Part shown: piece by piece, positions 27,606 through 36,464 of the stretch | How positions within the stretch are numbered: the stretch's first letter is position 1 | How the letters are laid out: the number at the start of each line of letters is the position of its first letter | The notes under the pieces: model-generated | Database searches by the model: none | What the model was told of the DNA's origin: nothing | What the model saw: only the letters and a program-made list of their open reading frames with translations | Program-made: the position numbers and the translations under genes | Source: Psychrobacter sp. JCM 18903 | Lineage (GTDB): Bacteria > Pseudomonadota > Gammaproteobacteria > Pseudomonadales > Moraxellaceae | DNA: 64,000 nt | Assembly: GCF_000586475.1 (NCBI RefSeq) | Contig: NZ_BAWJ01000015.1 | Location: 38,506 to 102,505, forward strand | Direction of reading: 5' to 3'

Positions 27606-28196
27606 TCAAAGTGATTGGTCTATATTAAAGTCTTTAGGAAGGTGAATATCGATACGAAGTTTTGGCAAGTCTTGTAGGTGCTGTAAGAGTAACGGTAAGA
27701 TATCAGCATGCCAGTCTAACGCAAGTGAGCCTGCGTTTGCTAAATTGGCTGCGTTAGACACGTTAGCTGTCTCATTTCGTGAGTGGTTATGAATAAGTGG
27801 GCGTGCGAGGAGGGCAATTCTACGAATACCTTGATAACGGATAAGCGGGATAAGCTGCTCAGATAAATCATTCAATGCGGCAATTAACCATTGTGACCGT
27901 GTGGGGTGGTAAGGATGATTTGATACCACAAGATTAGCAATATAACTGGGCTGATTGCCATTACTGCTGATGCTTAAACCAGCTTGCTCAAGCACGCGTT
28001 TATGCAGTAAGCAGCTGCCAACACTCAGACTGCCATCGCGGCATGCGCGATAGTAACGTTGATAATTATCAGCAAATAAAGTTTTAGCTTTTGTGAGAAC
28101 AGGGTCTAAAAGAATCCCTGCAGTATTGACTGGTAGAATAAGCAGCTGCGCGCTACTATTTAAGATAGGGGCGTGGGTAAGTTGCAAAGTCGCCAT
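27606..28196 (-). CDS. Divergent macro-domain protein (DarG/TARG1-like fold)
   Basis: 196 residues resembling the ALC1/TARG1/DarG branch of macro domains, which bind or remove ADP-ribose. SAQLLILPVNTAGILLDPVL corresponds to the nucleotide-binding loop, and FADNYQRYYRACRDGSLSVGSCLLH to the following helix typical of this branch. YIANLVVSNHPYHPTRSQWLIAALNDLSEQL matches the central strand and helix. The catalytic Lys of TARG1/DarG (in the Asn-Leu-x-Thr-Lys strand) is not conserved. The usual Gly-Cys-Gly loop is replaced by a longer Asn/Ala-rich insert before LDWHADILPLL. It is an orphan: no DarT toxin gene is adjacent. The role is unknown. Confidence 0.65.
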   Translation of the reverse strand: MATLQLTHAPILNSSAQLLILPVNTAGILLDPVLTKAKTLFADNYQRYYRACRDGSLSVGSCLLHKRVLEQAGLSISSNGNQPSYIANLVVSNHPYHPTRSQWLIAALNDLSEQLIPLIRYQGIRRIALLARPLIHNHSRNETANVSNAANLANAGSLALDWHADILPLLLQHLQDLPKLRIDIHLPKDFNIDQSL

Positions 28197-28228
28197 TGTC
28201 AGCCCCTTGATAAAAGTCTAATAATTAG

Positions 28229-28753
28229 CTACTGTTTGTCGCCGTTTGTCTCGGCTTCTAATTGCGCTATTTGTTGTTCAAGTAGGGCGATTTGCTCTGC
28301 TTTCATATCAGTTAATTGCTTGTTCATCGTCAGTTGTTCAGCAGCCAGTTTTTCTTGTTCAGCTAAGCGGTTACGCTCGTCTTCTAAGCGATCTATTTCC
28401 TCTTTGGCAAGACTATCTGTTTCTGGCAAAGCCGCATTTAAGATCGCATCAGCATTAGGTATTTGATTAACTGTGGTTATCTCATTAGTATTTGACGTTA
28501 AGCCACTATTGTTTGAACTATTGTCATTATTACCTAAGGGAGTAGCATCTAATTGGGTAGCGCTATCTGGTTCGGTAGTCGACGGTGTACTTTCGATAGG
28601 CGCAGTATTAGTGTCTATCGAATTGTTTTTCCAGACCAAGTAGCCAATTAGTAATGCCGCTAATATAATAATTGACCACCATTTCTGGCGTGACTTAGTG
28701 GGCTCTTTTTTTAGTGATTTGGTTGACAGAGGACGCATTTTTTGGCTTTTCAT
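28229..28753 (-). CDS. Membrane-anchored coiled-coil protein, unknown function
   Basis: 174 residues: a basic cytoplasmic N-terminus (about 1-24), one membrane helix (WWSIIILAALLIGYLVW, about 25-41), and a low-complexity Thr/Ser/Asn linker (about 45-95). A C-terminal coiled coil follows from about 112 (LAKEEIDRLEDERNRLAEQEKLAAEQL, then LLEQQIAQLEAE). The topology suggests a periplasmic coiled coil. I do not recognise the family. It lies between the macro-domain gene and the yheV-like gene, all on the minus strand. Confidence 0.65.
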   Translation of the reverse strand: MKSQKMRPLSTKSLKKEPTKSRQKWWSIIILAALLIGYLVWKNNSIDTNTAPIESTPSTTEPDSATQLDATPLGNNDNSSNNSGLTSNTNEITTVNQIPNADAILNAALPETDSLAKEEIDRLEDERNRLAEQEKLAAEQLTMNKQLTDMKAEQIALLEQQIAQLEAETNGDKQ

Positions 28754-28809
28754 ACTATAGTCGATTTATGTTAGAAATATAAGTAGCCATACTATAGCAA
28801 ACTCAAAAT

Positions 28810-28837
28810 AAAAAGCCTATCTATTGCTAGATAGGCT
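28810..28837 (-). terminator. Rho-independent terminator after the yheV-like gene
   Basis: Perfect 10-bp stem AGCCTATCTA/TAGATAGGCT with loop TTGC at 28814-28837. On the minus strand it is followed by a T-rich tract (TTTTTATTTTG), just beyond the stop of the gene at 28867. It should end the prlC-yheV transcript. Confidence 0.85.
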
Positions 28838-28866
28838 GGTAGCTATTAAGACTTGACGCTTAATAT

Positions 28867-29124
28867 TTAAGGCTTGAATTTTACTGTGCCGCTAGTACCA
28901 GTAGCCATAGCATCACGTATAAGCTGATCTTCCGCATGGTTTTTGGCACTGATTACATCAGGATCAGGGCGATGTTCGCTATGTCCACATAATGTGCATT
29001 CGATGTACTCATCAGGTTCTGGGGCGACGATGTTTATTTGTACCACCGCATCCATCACTTGACACTTAGGGCAGCGAACACCAGATAAAAACTGCCGCTT
29101 TGGTCGCGTTGATTGATAGCGCAT
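28867..29124 (-). CDS. YheV-family zinc-ribbon protein
   Basis: 85 residues with two Cys pairs, RCPKC (near 18-21) and CTLCGHSE (near 43-46), forming a likely zinc ribbon. The N-terminus KRQFLSGVRCPKCQVMDAV is typical of the YheV family. Function is unknown. It starts immediately after the prlC stop codon on the same strand, so it is co-transcribed with the peptidase gene. Confidence 0.85.
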   Translation of the reverse strand: MRYQSTRPKRQFLSGVRCPKCQVMDAVVQINIVAPEPDEYIECTLCGHSEHRPDPDVISAKNHAEDQLIRDAMATGTSGTVKFKP

Positions 29125-31308
29125 TTAAATCATTCCATGTGTTGTTGAGGCATTAGCAGCAGCACGGCCTTTTTTAGTATCAGCAAAACCGCTATGACGT
29201 AACAACGCATCGATACTGGCACTGCGACCACGGAAGTTTTCAAAGTTGGTCTTGGCAGGGAAGCTACCACCAACGGATAAAATTGTCTCACGGAAGGCTT
29301 TACCAGTGACAGGGTTAAAAATACCTTCTTCTTCAAACTTGCTAAAGGCATCTGCCGATAGCAGCTCCGCCCATTTATACGAGTAATAACCTGCCGCATA
29401 GCCGCCTGCAAAGATATGACTAAAGCCGTTGGCAAAACGGTTGTAGTCAGGTGTCTGCATGATAGCAATGTCGTCTCGAACGCTATTTAGCGTGGCTAAT
29501 ATACCGTCATAATCTAGCGCTGGCGTATGCGCATGAATCAATAAGTCAAACAGTGCGAATTCGATTTGACGTAGGGTTTGCATGCCGCTTTGGAAATTCT
29601 TCACCGCCAATAACGCTGCAAGTTTGTCTTTTGGTAATGGCGCACCCGTTTCGACGTGGCTACTAATCAGCGCAATACCTTCGGCATCCCATGCCCAGTT
29701 TTCCATAAACTGACTGGGCAGCTCGACCGCATCCCACTCAACGCCATTGACACCAGCGACATCACCGACCGTCACTTGGTTAATAAATGATGTAGGCCGT
29801 GACCAAACTCATGGAATAGCGTCAATACTTCATCATGCGTCAATAAGCTTGATTTGCCATCGAGGGCAGGGGTAAAGTTACCCACCATAAAGCAAACGGG
29901 CAATTGCTGATGATTTTTTTCATCATAACTATAACGCGACTGAAAACCACTCATCCAAGCGCCGCCGCGTTTGCCACTACGAGCAAATAAGTCAAAGTAA
30001 AAGCCACCAAGCAAGTTATCATCAGCATCAAACAACTGATAAAAGCTGACATCGTCGTGCCAGCGTGATACGTATTCACTTTGCTCTTGGACTTTGATAC
30101 CGTACAGACGCTCAACGATGGCAAATAATCCGCTAATTACTTTTGGTAAGGGAAAGTACGGGCGGATTTCTTCTTGCGATAAGCTGAACTCGCTTTGTTT
30201 TACTTTTTCGGCGATATAAGCACTGTCCCACGCCTGTAACTCATCAATACCATAATCCTGCGCATACTTTTGCAACTGAGCTAAGTCTTGCTTAGCCGCT
30301 GGAGTTGCTTGCGTGGCCAAACTCCGTAAAAAGGTTTCTACTTCTGCCACACTATCTGCCATTTTCGTCGATAGTGAGACTTCTGCATAATTGTCAAAAC
30401 CCAATAGCTTGGCTTTTTGCTCACGTAATTGCAGGATTTGACTCATGATATCGGCGTTATTTAGCGACTCACCTTTGGCATTGGTATGTGCATCAAACTC
30501 AGAAGCACGCGTGACATAAGCGCGGTATAGGGTCTCACGCAGCTCGCGGTCATCCGCATGGGTCATGATGCAAGATAAACAGGGATGTTTAAGCTTGCCA
30601 CGTAGTAAGGATTTGGCAACGTATCGACTTCTACTTGCGTGAGCGTACTGTTGGCAAGCGCGCGCGCTTTATACTGTTCGCCAGTATCTGCGAGTAGCGC
30701 CAGTCCACTTTCGGTTAGACCTGCCAATTGCTCTTGCTGCAGCGGTAAGGCATAAGCTTGGGTGGCATCCAATACGTTATCTGAAAAGGTCGCTGATAAG
30801 GTAGAAAGCTGACTTTGAATAGCCGCAAACTTTTCTTGTTCATCTTTTGGTAATGCGACACCTGACAGCTCAAAACTGCGTAGCGCAAGCTCAATAGCCC
30901 GCGCTCGTGCAGGCTCAAGCGTAGCAAAAAATGCTGTGTCATTGACGATAGTTTGATAACGATTAAATAGCGGCTGATGCTGTCCCACTCGTGTGCCATA
31001 AGCCGATAGTGTGGGTAGCAGTTCATGATGGACATGACGAATGTCATCATTGCTCATGACGCTATTCAGGTGCGATAAAATGCCCCAACTGCGATCCAAT
31101 GCCAGATTAATATGATCAAAAGTCATCACATCAGCCAGCGCTTGCTCAGCGCTGATATTAGCAGCACGGTTATGGCTATCAGTATCTCCGCTCATCTCAT
31201 CTAAAAATGTATTGGCTGCATCGATAGACTGATGACATGGCTTTGTAAGGTACTTGGCGAAACGTTGTCAAAATCGACAAGGCGTAAATCTGCAGGAAGG
31301 GTTTTCAT
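29125..31308 (-). CDS. prlC: Oligopeptidase A (M3 metallopeptidase; three frameshifts in this sequence)
   Basis: Cytosolic zinc oligopeptidase degrading signal peptides and other short peptides. The zinc-binding motif is LFHEFGHGLHHLLT. Other family blocks are KMADSVAEVETFLR, YFDLFARSGKRGGAWMSGF (substrate region), VELPSQFMENWAWD, and the C-terminal FSHIFAGGYAAGYYSYKWAE. Shifts occur near 31234, 30568 and 29778. One base added back at each joins SHVHQSIDAANTFLDEM, NIPVYLAIMTHADDRE and LLTQVTVGDVAGVNG. The start is ATG 31308 (MKTLPADLRLVDFD); the repaired protein is about 728 residues, somewhat longer than E. coli OpdA. It overlaps no neighbour and leads into yheV. Confidence 0.92.
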
Positions 31309-31743
31309 AAAAGTATCCGATATCTGTTCGTAGTGAATGAATTATTATTGAGTAAACGTAGTTTATATAAGAGATTGGCTTGCCGTGACATTTAGAACAT
31401 CATTAGCTTTGTGTTATTTTTCTTTTTTTGCTGTCTTATCGATAAGCTATATAAAAGATGGGTTCGTTTGACGAAAATACAACCTAATTATTGACTATAT
31501 AAAAAGTGAAGCGAGAAGATAGTGAGTATTAAACGGATTTAAAGTCGATCAGTCAGGCTTTTAGAACAATACAGAGTGTTCTACTTACAAAGCGCTATCA
31601 TTTGCTTGCAAATTAACCCTACAGCGAGTGAGGTTTGACTGCTAGCATCAAGGCAATGGAATAAAAAGATTAAGCACTACTGCACTACTGATAGCAAAAA
31701 TCACAATGTTAAAAGTAAATGATAATAAAACAAGGAGCAATAA
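31309..31743. other. Divergent spacer between prlC and the eRF1-like gene
   Basis: About 435 AT-rich bases with no supported open frame, hairpin or repeat. It must contain promoters for both flanking genes; none could be assigned reliably. Confidence 0.4.
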
Positions 31744-32856
31744 ATGAAAGCGACTCTCAAAAGTTTACGTGAAACCAAAGCCAATCCTGCGGTTAGTATC
31801 TTTGTTAAGACTCATCGCGAGCATCCTGCTAATGATCAAGATCCCATTGCCCTGAAGAACCAATTAAAAGTGGCTGAAGAACGCTTAACCAACGAATACG
31901 ATAAGCGCACAGCGACTACCATACTCGATAAGATTCATGATAAAACCAAAGAGCTAAATCACAACTTAAATCTTGATACCTTAGCTATTTTTGCTAGTAC
32001 TGAGGATGTTCAAGTTATCCGTATGCCGATTGACACCACGGAGCGTGTGGTGATTTCACATCGTTTTGCGACTCGAGATTTGGTGCGTGATATGGCAAGC
32101 GCGGTGCATTATTACACCTTGGTGCTCACTCGTGATAATGCCCGCTTGATTGAAGCGTCTAATGATCGCGTGGTGAGAGAGTTTGATAAGGACGATGACT
32201 TACAAAAAAACATGGATAATATCCCATTTCCTATTGAAAACAACGGTCTATATACGACAGGCGATGGTGGATCGGATCGCTCGTCTAATAATGAAAGCAG
32301 CTATCTAAAAGAGTTTTTTAATCAGGTTGATAAAAGTGTCCAAGAGCTGTGGGGTGAGCATAAAATGCCTTTGGTTGTCGTTGGCGATGCTAAAAATATC
32401 GGCTACTATAAAGAAGTTTGTGATCGTCCAGACAACATCATTGCCACAGTGTCAAATGCGACCAATCTAGAAGATGGTAGTGCTCAGCATATTATCAATA
32501 GTGTGCAAGAGGCGGTGGAAGGCTATCGTACATCACTGCATCAAGCTGCCATGGGTGAGATTGATAAAGCACGCGGTGCCAATATGTTGCAAACAGATCT
32601 ACAAGAAGTCTACCGCAGTGCCTTCCAAGGTGCAGGCGAGACGCTTTATGTCCGTCGTGGTTATATACAATCAGCCAAAATTGATGAAAAGGCACAGACT
32701 TTGAGTCTCGCAGATGATGCGGCTTCAGAAGGCGTTACTGATGATGCCATTGGCGAAATCATTGAGCATGTCATTCATAATGGTGGCGAAGCAGTATTTA
32801 TGCCACAAGATATTATGGGTGAAGATCAACCAATTGCTTTGGTGACACGCTATTAA
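31744..32856 (+). CDS. Bacterial eRF1-like protein (baeRF family, probably family 3)
   Basis: 370 residues resembling bacterial homologues of archaeo-eukaryotic release factor eRF1. It has an N-terminal region (residues about 10-130, VSIFVKTHREHPANDQDPIALKN) and a central domain with YYTLVLTRDNARLIEASNDRVVREF. It also has an eL30-like part MPLVVVGDAKNIGYYKEVC, and the C-terminal segment AGETLYVRRGYIQSAKIDE...EAVFMPQDIMGEDQPIALVTRY. No GGQ motif is visible, so peptide-release activity is not supported. Proposed roles for this family concern stalled ribosomes or stress, by analogy only. Single gene; the ribosome binding site AAGGAG precedes ATG 31744. Confidence 0.75.
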   Translation: MKATLKSLRETKANPAVSIFVKTHREHPANDQDPIALKNQLKVAEERLTNEYDKRTATTILDKIHDKTKELNHNLNLDTLAIFASTEDVQVIRMPIDTTERVVISHRFATRDLVRDMASAVHYYTLVLTRDNARLIEASNDRVVREFDKDDDLQKNMDNIPFPIENNGLYTTGDGGSDRSSNNESSYLKEFFNQVDKSVQELWGEHKMPLVVVGDAKNIGYYKEVCDRPDNIIATVSNATNLEDGSAQHIINSVQEAVEGYRTSLHQAAMGEIDKARGANMLQTDLQEVYRSAFQGAGETLYVRRGYIQSAKIDEKAQTLSLADDAASEGVTDDAIGEIIEHVIHNGGEAVFMPQDIMGEDQPIALVTRY

Positions 32857-32922
32857 TTGCTAGATAGTGCCTATTGATGACAATCCTTTGCGAATTCGCC
32901 ATTGATAGAAGATAGGTATAGT

Positions 32923-32960
32923 ATGGGAGCATTGGTTCGATAAGAATCAATGCTCTTTTT
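32923..32960 (+). terminator. Rho-independent terminator after the eRF1-like gene
   Basis: A long stem GAGCATTGGTTC/GAATCAATGCTC (12 pairs, one G-T) with loop GATAA, ending in TTTTT. Confidence 0.88.
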
Positions 32961-33020
32961 ACATTGATGATATATTAAGCCTTAATCTAAAACTTATACT
33001 TGATTGCCTTAGGTTGTTAA

Positions 33021-33773
33021 ATGATGCGAAATAACATACCAAATACTCTTATGCAATTTAGCGTCACAGCAATGATAGCCTTTAGCTCCAGTCTCAGTAT
33101 GGCAGAGACAGATATGAATAATATATCTGTGAGCCATCTATCATGGGGTCAATTGCCGCCTTCTATTCAAAACTATTATCAAATAGACTCTAAAAAAAAT
33201 AAAATGAGGCTAAAGACCAAAGATATTGTTGCTATTCGTTCTTGGATTGGCACAGTAGGAGAACAGTATTTGGTTCAATTACAGCGTTTCAATTCAACCA
33301 ATAGCCCTGACGAGCCAGCAGGAGAGGTCTTCACGCATTTATATGTTATAGATGAACAAGAGGCTTTACGAGTATGGCAAATATATGATTATGTACCCTG
33401 CGATGGGTTAGATGTAATCGCAGAATTCGCTAAAAACACCGCCGTAGTGACTGATATTAATAATAACGGTATTGTCGAAGTGAGTGTGCCTTATTATCTC
33501 GGTTGTCGTGGTGACGTAAGTTATGATGAGATGAAAGTAGTCATGTACGAAGGGCAGCAAAAATTCGCCATCCGTGGTAACTCTGCAATTTGTAACGCCA
33601 AGACAGACCAGCCAGTTGATGCTACTGGTTATTACGGTGGTGACTACAAGATTGATGAAAAATTACTACAGCAATCAGCGCTATCAGCTCCTCAAAAATC
33701 AGTATTTAGGCGTCACTTGCAATCAGTGTGGCGAGATAACCAATGTTCCATTTATTTTAAGTATGATGACTAA
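33021..33773 (+). CDS. Secreted protein resembling the M949_RS01915 surface-polysaccharide family
   Basis: 250 residues with an N-terminal signal peptide ending near residue 29 (AFSSSLSMAE). The mature part contains VTDINNNGIVEVSVPYYLGCRGDVSYDEMKVVMYEGQQKFAIRG. This closely fits the core of proteins annotated as M949_RS01915 family surface polysaccharide biosynthesis proteins; the DINNNG turn looks calcium-binding-like. Four Cys suggest periplasmic disulfides. The biological role of that family is not established, and there are no polysaccharide genes here. The next gene begins within a few bases of its stop. Confidence 0.6.
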   Translation: MMRNNIPNTLMQFSVTAMIAFSSSLSMAETDMNNISVSHLSWGQLPPSIQNYYQIDSKKNKMRLKTKDIVAIRSWIGTVGEQYLVQLQRFNSTNSPDEPAGEVFTHLYVIDEQEALRVWQIYDYVPCDGLDVIAEFAKNTAVVTDINNNGIVEVSVPYYLGCRGDVSYDEMKVVMYEGQQKFAIRGNSAICNAKTDQPVDATGYYGGDYKIDEKLLQQSALSAPQKSVFRRHLQSVWRDNQCSIYFKYDD

Positions 33774-33777
33774 TTCT

Positions 33778-34536
33778 ATGACTACCACAACCTCTTTTGT
33801 GCTAACCAGCTATAACATTCATAAAGGCATGTCGCCGATGAATCGCCAAGTTAAAATACAAGGTATCGCCCAAGCCCTTGATATCATTGGCTCTGATGTA
33901 CTATGTCTCCAAGAAGTGCAAGGTCAGAATCTTAAGCGCAATATGCAGTACAACGAATATCCTGACCAATCGCAACATGAATGGTTTGGTGAGTATTTAC
34001 AGCTGCAAAATAGCTATGGTAAAAACTCAGAGTATGAAAATGGTCATCATGGCAATGCGGTATTGAGCCGTTTTCCATTGGATCCTAAGCATAACGTCAA
34101 TATCACCGTTAATAAGCTTGAGCAGCGTGGCGTCTTGCACTGCGAAGTACAACCAGTTGGATGGGATGTACCAGTGGTTGTACTGTGTGCACACCTAAAT
34201 TTGTTTGAGCGTGATCGCATCAAGCAATATGAAGCCATTGCCAACTATGTTCGTAATGAGATTGCACCTGATCAACCACTGATTTTGGCAGGAGATTTTA
34301 ATGATTGGAAAAAAATGTCTTGTGATAAGCTGGCTACTAGCTTGGGTATGACCGAAGCCTTTAAACATTGCCATGGCAAACTGCTGCCAACTTTCCCAGC
34401 CAAGCTTCCTGTGCTGAGCTTAGATCGTATTTATGTGCGTAATCTAAGAGTGAAAAATGCCTGGGTGCATACGGGCAAACCATGGTCGACACTGTCTGAT
34501 CATCTGCCGCTCAGTGCGGAATTGGCACATTTATAA
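33778..34536 (+). CDS. Endonuclease/exonuclease/phosphatase (EEP) family protein
   Basis: 252 residues with the metal-dependent phosphodiesterase fold of the DNase I/exonuclease III superfamily. SYNIHKG (Asn-x-His near the N-terminus), VLCLQEVQ (catalytic Glu), HGNAVLSRFPL, VVLCAHLNL, LILAGDFNDW (Asp-x-Asn) and the terminal SDHLPL (Asp-His) are all present, so the enzyme should be active. Substrate unknown; similar proteins include lipid phosphodiesterases and nucleases. ATG 33778 follows the previous stop by four bases; in-frame ATGs at 33763 and 33766 overlapping that gene are alternatives. Confidence 0.85.
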   Translation: MTTTTSFVLTSYNIHKGMSPMNRQVKIQGIAQALDIIGSDVLCLQEVQGQNLKRNMQYNEYPDQSQHEWFGEYLQLQNSYGKNSEYENGHHGNAVLSRFPLDPKHNVNITVNKLEQRGVLHCEVQPVGWDVPVVVLCAHLNLFERDRIKQYEAIANYVRNEIAPDQPLILAGDFNDWKKMSCDKLATSLGMTEAFKHCHGKLLPTFPAKLPVLSLDRIYVRNLRVKNAWVHTGKPWSTLSDHLPLSAELAHL

Positions 34537-34623
34537 ATGATTATTAGATAAGCTTAAGTTATTCACTAAAAATAAAATTGAATGCGAAAATAAAGTAATA
34601 GATACCTATAAGGATATATAACG

Positions 34624-35627
34624 ATGTCTACTCTTTCTCATAATCCGCTACCAACGACCCAACATGCTGTACTCATACGTGAGTTTGGCGAACCTGAAGT
34701 GATGAGCTATCAAGAGGATGTGGCCATTCCTGTGTTAACAGACAATCAGGTACTGGTCAAAGTTGCTTACGCGGGTATCAATCCTGTCGATTACAAAACG
34801 CGTCAAGGCAAAGGCTGGGGCGCTGATGCCATTCAAAAAGACAAGTTTGATAAAAATGAGCCTGCAATTTTGGGGTTTGATATGTCAGGCACTGTGTCGA
34901 TAGTCGTAGTGAGCAATTTACTATCGGTACACAGGTCGCTGCCCTGACTTTTCATGGTGGCTGTTATGCAGAGTATGTAGCAGTCGATGCTGACATGCTG
35001 GCAAAAGTACCGGATTCTGTCACGTTAGAGCAAGCAGGTGCGCTGCCTTGTATTGGACAGACGGCGATACAGTTTGTAGAGTTTGCAGATATTCAAGATG
35101 GTGAGCATGTGGTGATAAACGCGCCAGCAGGCGGCGTGGGTCACTTGTTGATTCAGCTGCTCATGGATAAAGTGGCTAAAAACAATATCAAGGTGACTGT
35201 TATTTGCTCACCAGAAAAATATGCCAAGCTTGATAAAATAATAGATACCAATCAGCTTACAGGTTGGATTGATTATACCAAAGATGGTGAATTCCCTGAG
35301 TTACAGGCAGATGTGCTACTGGATTTGGTTGGTAATGAAGCAGGCGTGCGAGCGCTTAGCGTGCTCAAATCTGGTGGTCGCGTCAATGTGTTACCAACGA
35401 TTTGGGTGGATAAACTTAAAGAAGCGGGTAGCCAGAAACAGTTAAAGGTAGCAGGTTATAAGGCGCAGCGTAGTGGTGAAGATATGGCGCGAGTTTTACA
35501 GCTCGTTGCTGATGGCAAGCTAACGCTACGTATACAGCAAACATATCCATTGTCTGAAGTGGTCTCGGCTCATAATGAGCTGCAAAAAGGTGCTGCTTTT
35601 GGCAAGATTGTTTTAAAAGTGAGCTAG
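34624..35627 (+). CDS. MDR-family NADP-dependent oxidoreductase (frameshifted in this sequence)
   Basis: Zinc-independent quinone oxidoreductase-type medium-chain dehydrogenase. The N-terminal GroES-like domain reads VLVKVAYAGINPVDYKTRQGKGW. The nucleotide-binding domain has ALPCIGQTAIQFVEF and VVINAPAGGVGHLLIQL. The C-terminal helix reads GKLTLRIQQTYPLSEVVSAHNELQKGAAFGKIVLKVS. The frame breaks near 34896; GTGTC to GTGGTC gives SGTVVDSRSEQFTIGTQVAALTFHGGCYAEYV and a 334-residue protein. Its TAG stop lies in the CTAG that begins the second MITE-like element. Substrate not predictable. Confidence 0.85.
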
Positions 35628-35797
35628 GGCATGTCTTCAATCTGAAGGCATGCGACTAAGTGGGCTAAAAATGGTTAAATCTTTCTAGACTGCATCAAAT
35701 AGCTGATTAATATCCCGATATTAATCAGCTATTTTCCTTGTTTGGCTACCGTTTATCTCATTTTTATCACCATTTTCAAAACGAGGACGCACTCTAG
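35624..35797. mobile_element. MITE-like element, copy 2 (166 bp between CTAG repeats)
   Basis: Bounded by CTAG at 35624-35627 and 35794-35797. The ends are GGCATGTCTTCAAT on the left and, read inward on the other strand, AGTGCGTCCTCGTT on the right. They are imperfect but clearly related to each other and to the GGCGTGTC ends of copy 1. The interior shares TTCCTTGTTTG and TTTATCTCATTTTTATCA with copy 1 in the same orientation. There is no open frame. It lies between two convergent genes (the oxidoreductase and alkB), whose stop codons both fall in the flanking CTAGs. Confidence 0.75.
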
Positions 35798-36450
35798 CTT
35801 ATACTAAGTTGCATTAATTTAATGCGGTAGCACTTTTCGAAAGGTGAGGCTGATGCGCCTGATGCGACAGTTTTGGTTTTTGTAATGGTGTGCTTCCAAA
35901 AATCCTGCGTATCACCATGCATAACGATAAGCTGACCGGACTCAAGATATAGCTCAACTTTGACGGGCTTATTCTCTTGTCTAATGGTTTTATGCTTAAA
36001 AACAAATTTTCGCCTAGCACCGAGCGATAAAGAAGCGATAATCGGCTGCGCGCCCAGCTCTTTTTCATCGTCGCATGATAACCCATGCCATCAGCACCAG
36101 AGATAGTGGTTAAGTAAGCAAGAATTAAAATCAACGTTGATACCACTGCTTGATAACTGCTGCTCAATATGTCGTTTTACGTGCAACATCTGCTTCGACC
36201 ATGGAATGGCTCGACGCGTCTGTCCAGAGTAATGATAACTGACATCGTGGTCACCCATCCAGACGATTTGGCGAGTGGTAACATGCGTTTTACCAAACAA
36301 CGTCACGATATCAGGCTGCCAAGGTAGCTCATTTAGTAAATTCTCATACAGAGCGTTAGCATCATTGATAACTACCCCTAAGTCATTGACCTGACCATCG
36401 TAAGGCAACAGATTATCAGTCGGTGTAGGCGCAAAAAGGTCAGTCATCAC
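35794..36450 (-). CDS. AlkB-like 2OG-Fe(II) dioxygenase (two frameshifts in this sequence)
   Basis: Alpha-ketoglutarate-dependent DNA dealkylase family, repairing N1-methyladenine and N3-methylcytosine lesions. The N-terminal part is ALYENLLNELPWQ...RQIVWMGDHDVSYHYSG. The central iron site becomes readable after repair: GYHADDEKELG (His-x-Asp) and ASLSLGARRKFVFKHK. The C-terminal half has LESGQLIVMHGDTQDFWKHTIT (second His). Near 36072 one base is missing (GCGAC to GCGGAC). Near 36100-36106 the shift needs two bases added or one removed. The length, about 219 residues, suits the ALKBH2-like branch. The stop TAG lies in the CTAG at the right end of the MITE-like element. Confidence 0.85.
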
Positions 36451-36464
36451 TTAGACGGCTCGGC

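Noticed and set aside
27606..28196. DarTG toxin-antitoxin system
   Set aside because: Only a macro-domain protein is present; no DarT-like ADP-ribosyltransferase is adjacent and the catalytic residues are missing.
29125..31195. prlC as a set of three genes encoding separate peptidase domains
   Set aside because: The pieces abut or overlap by a few bases, match consecutive parts of one M3 peptidase, and each junction is repaired by one base.
35624..35797. Rho-independent terminator between the oxidoreductase and alkB genes
   Set aside because: The inverted ends are 140 bases apart and flanked by CTAG repeats shared with another locus, which fits a mobile element better; a small internal GATTAATAT/ATATTAATC hairpin exists, but a T-run tail is weak.
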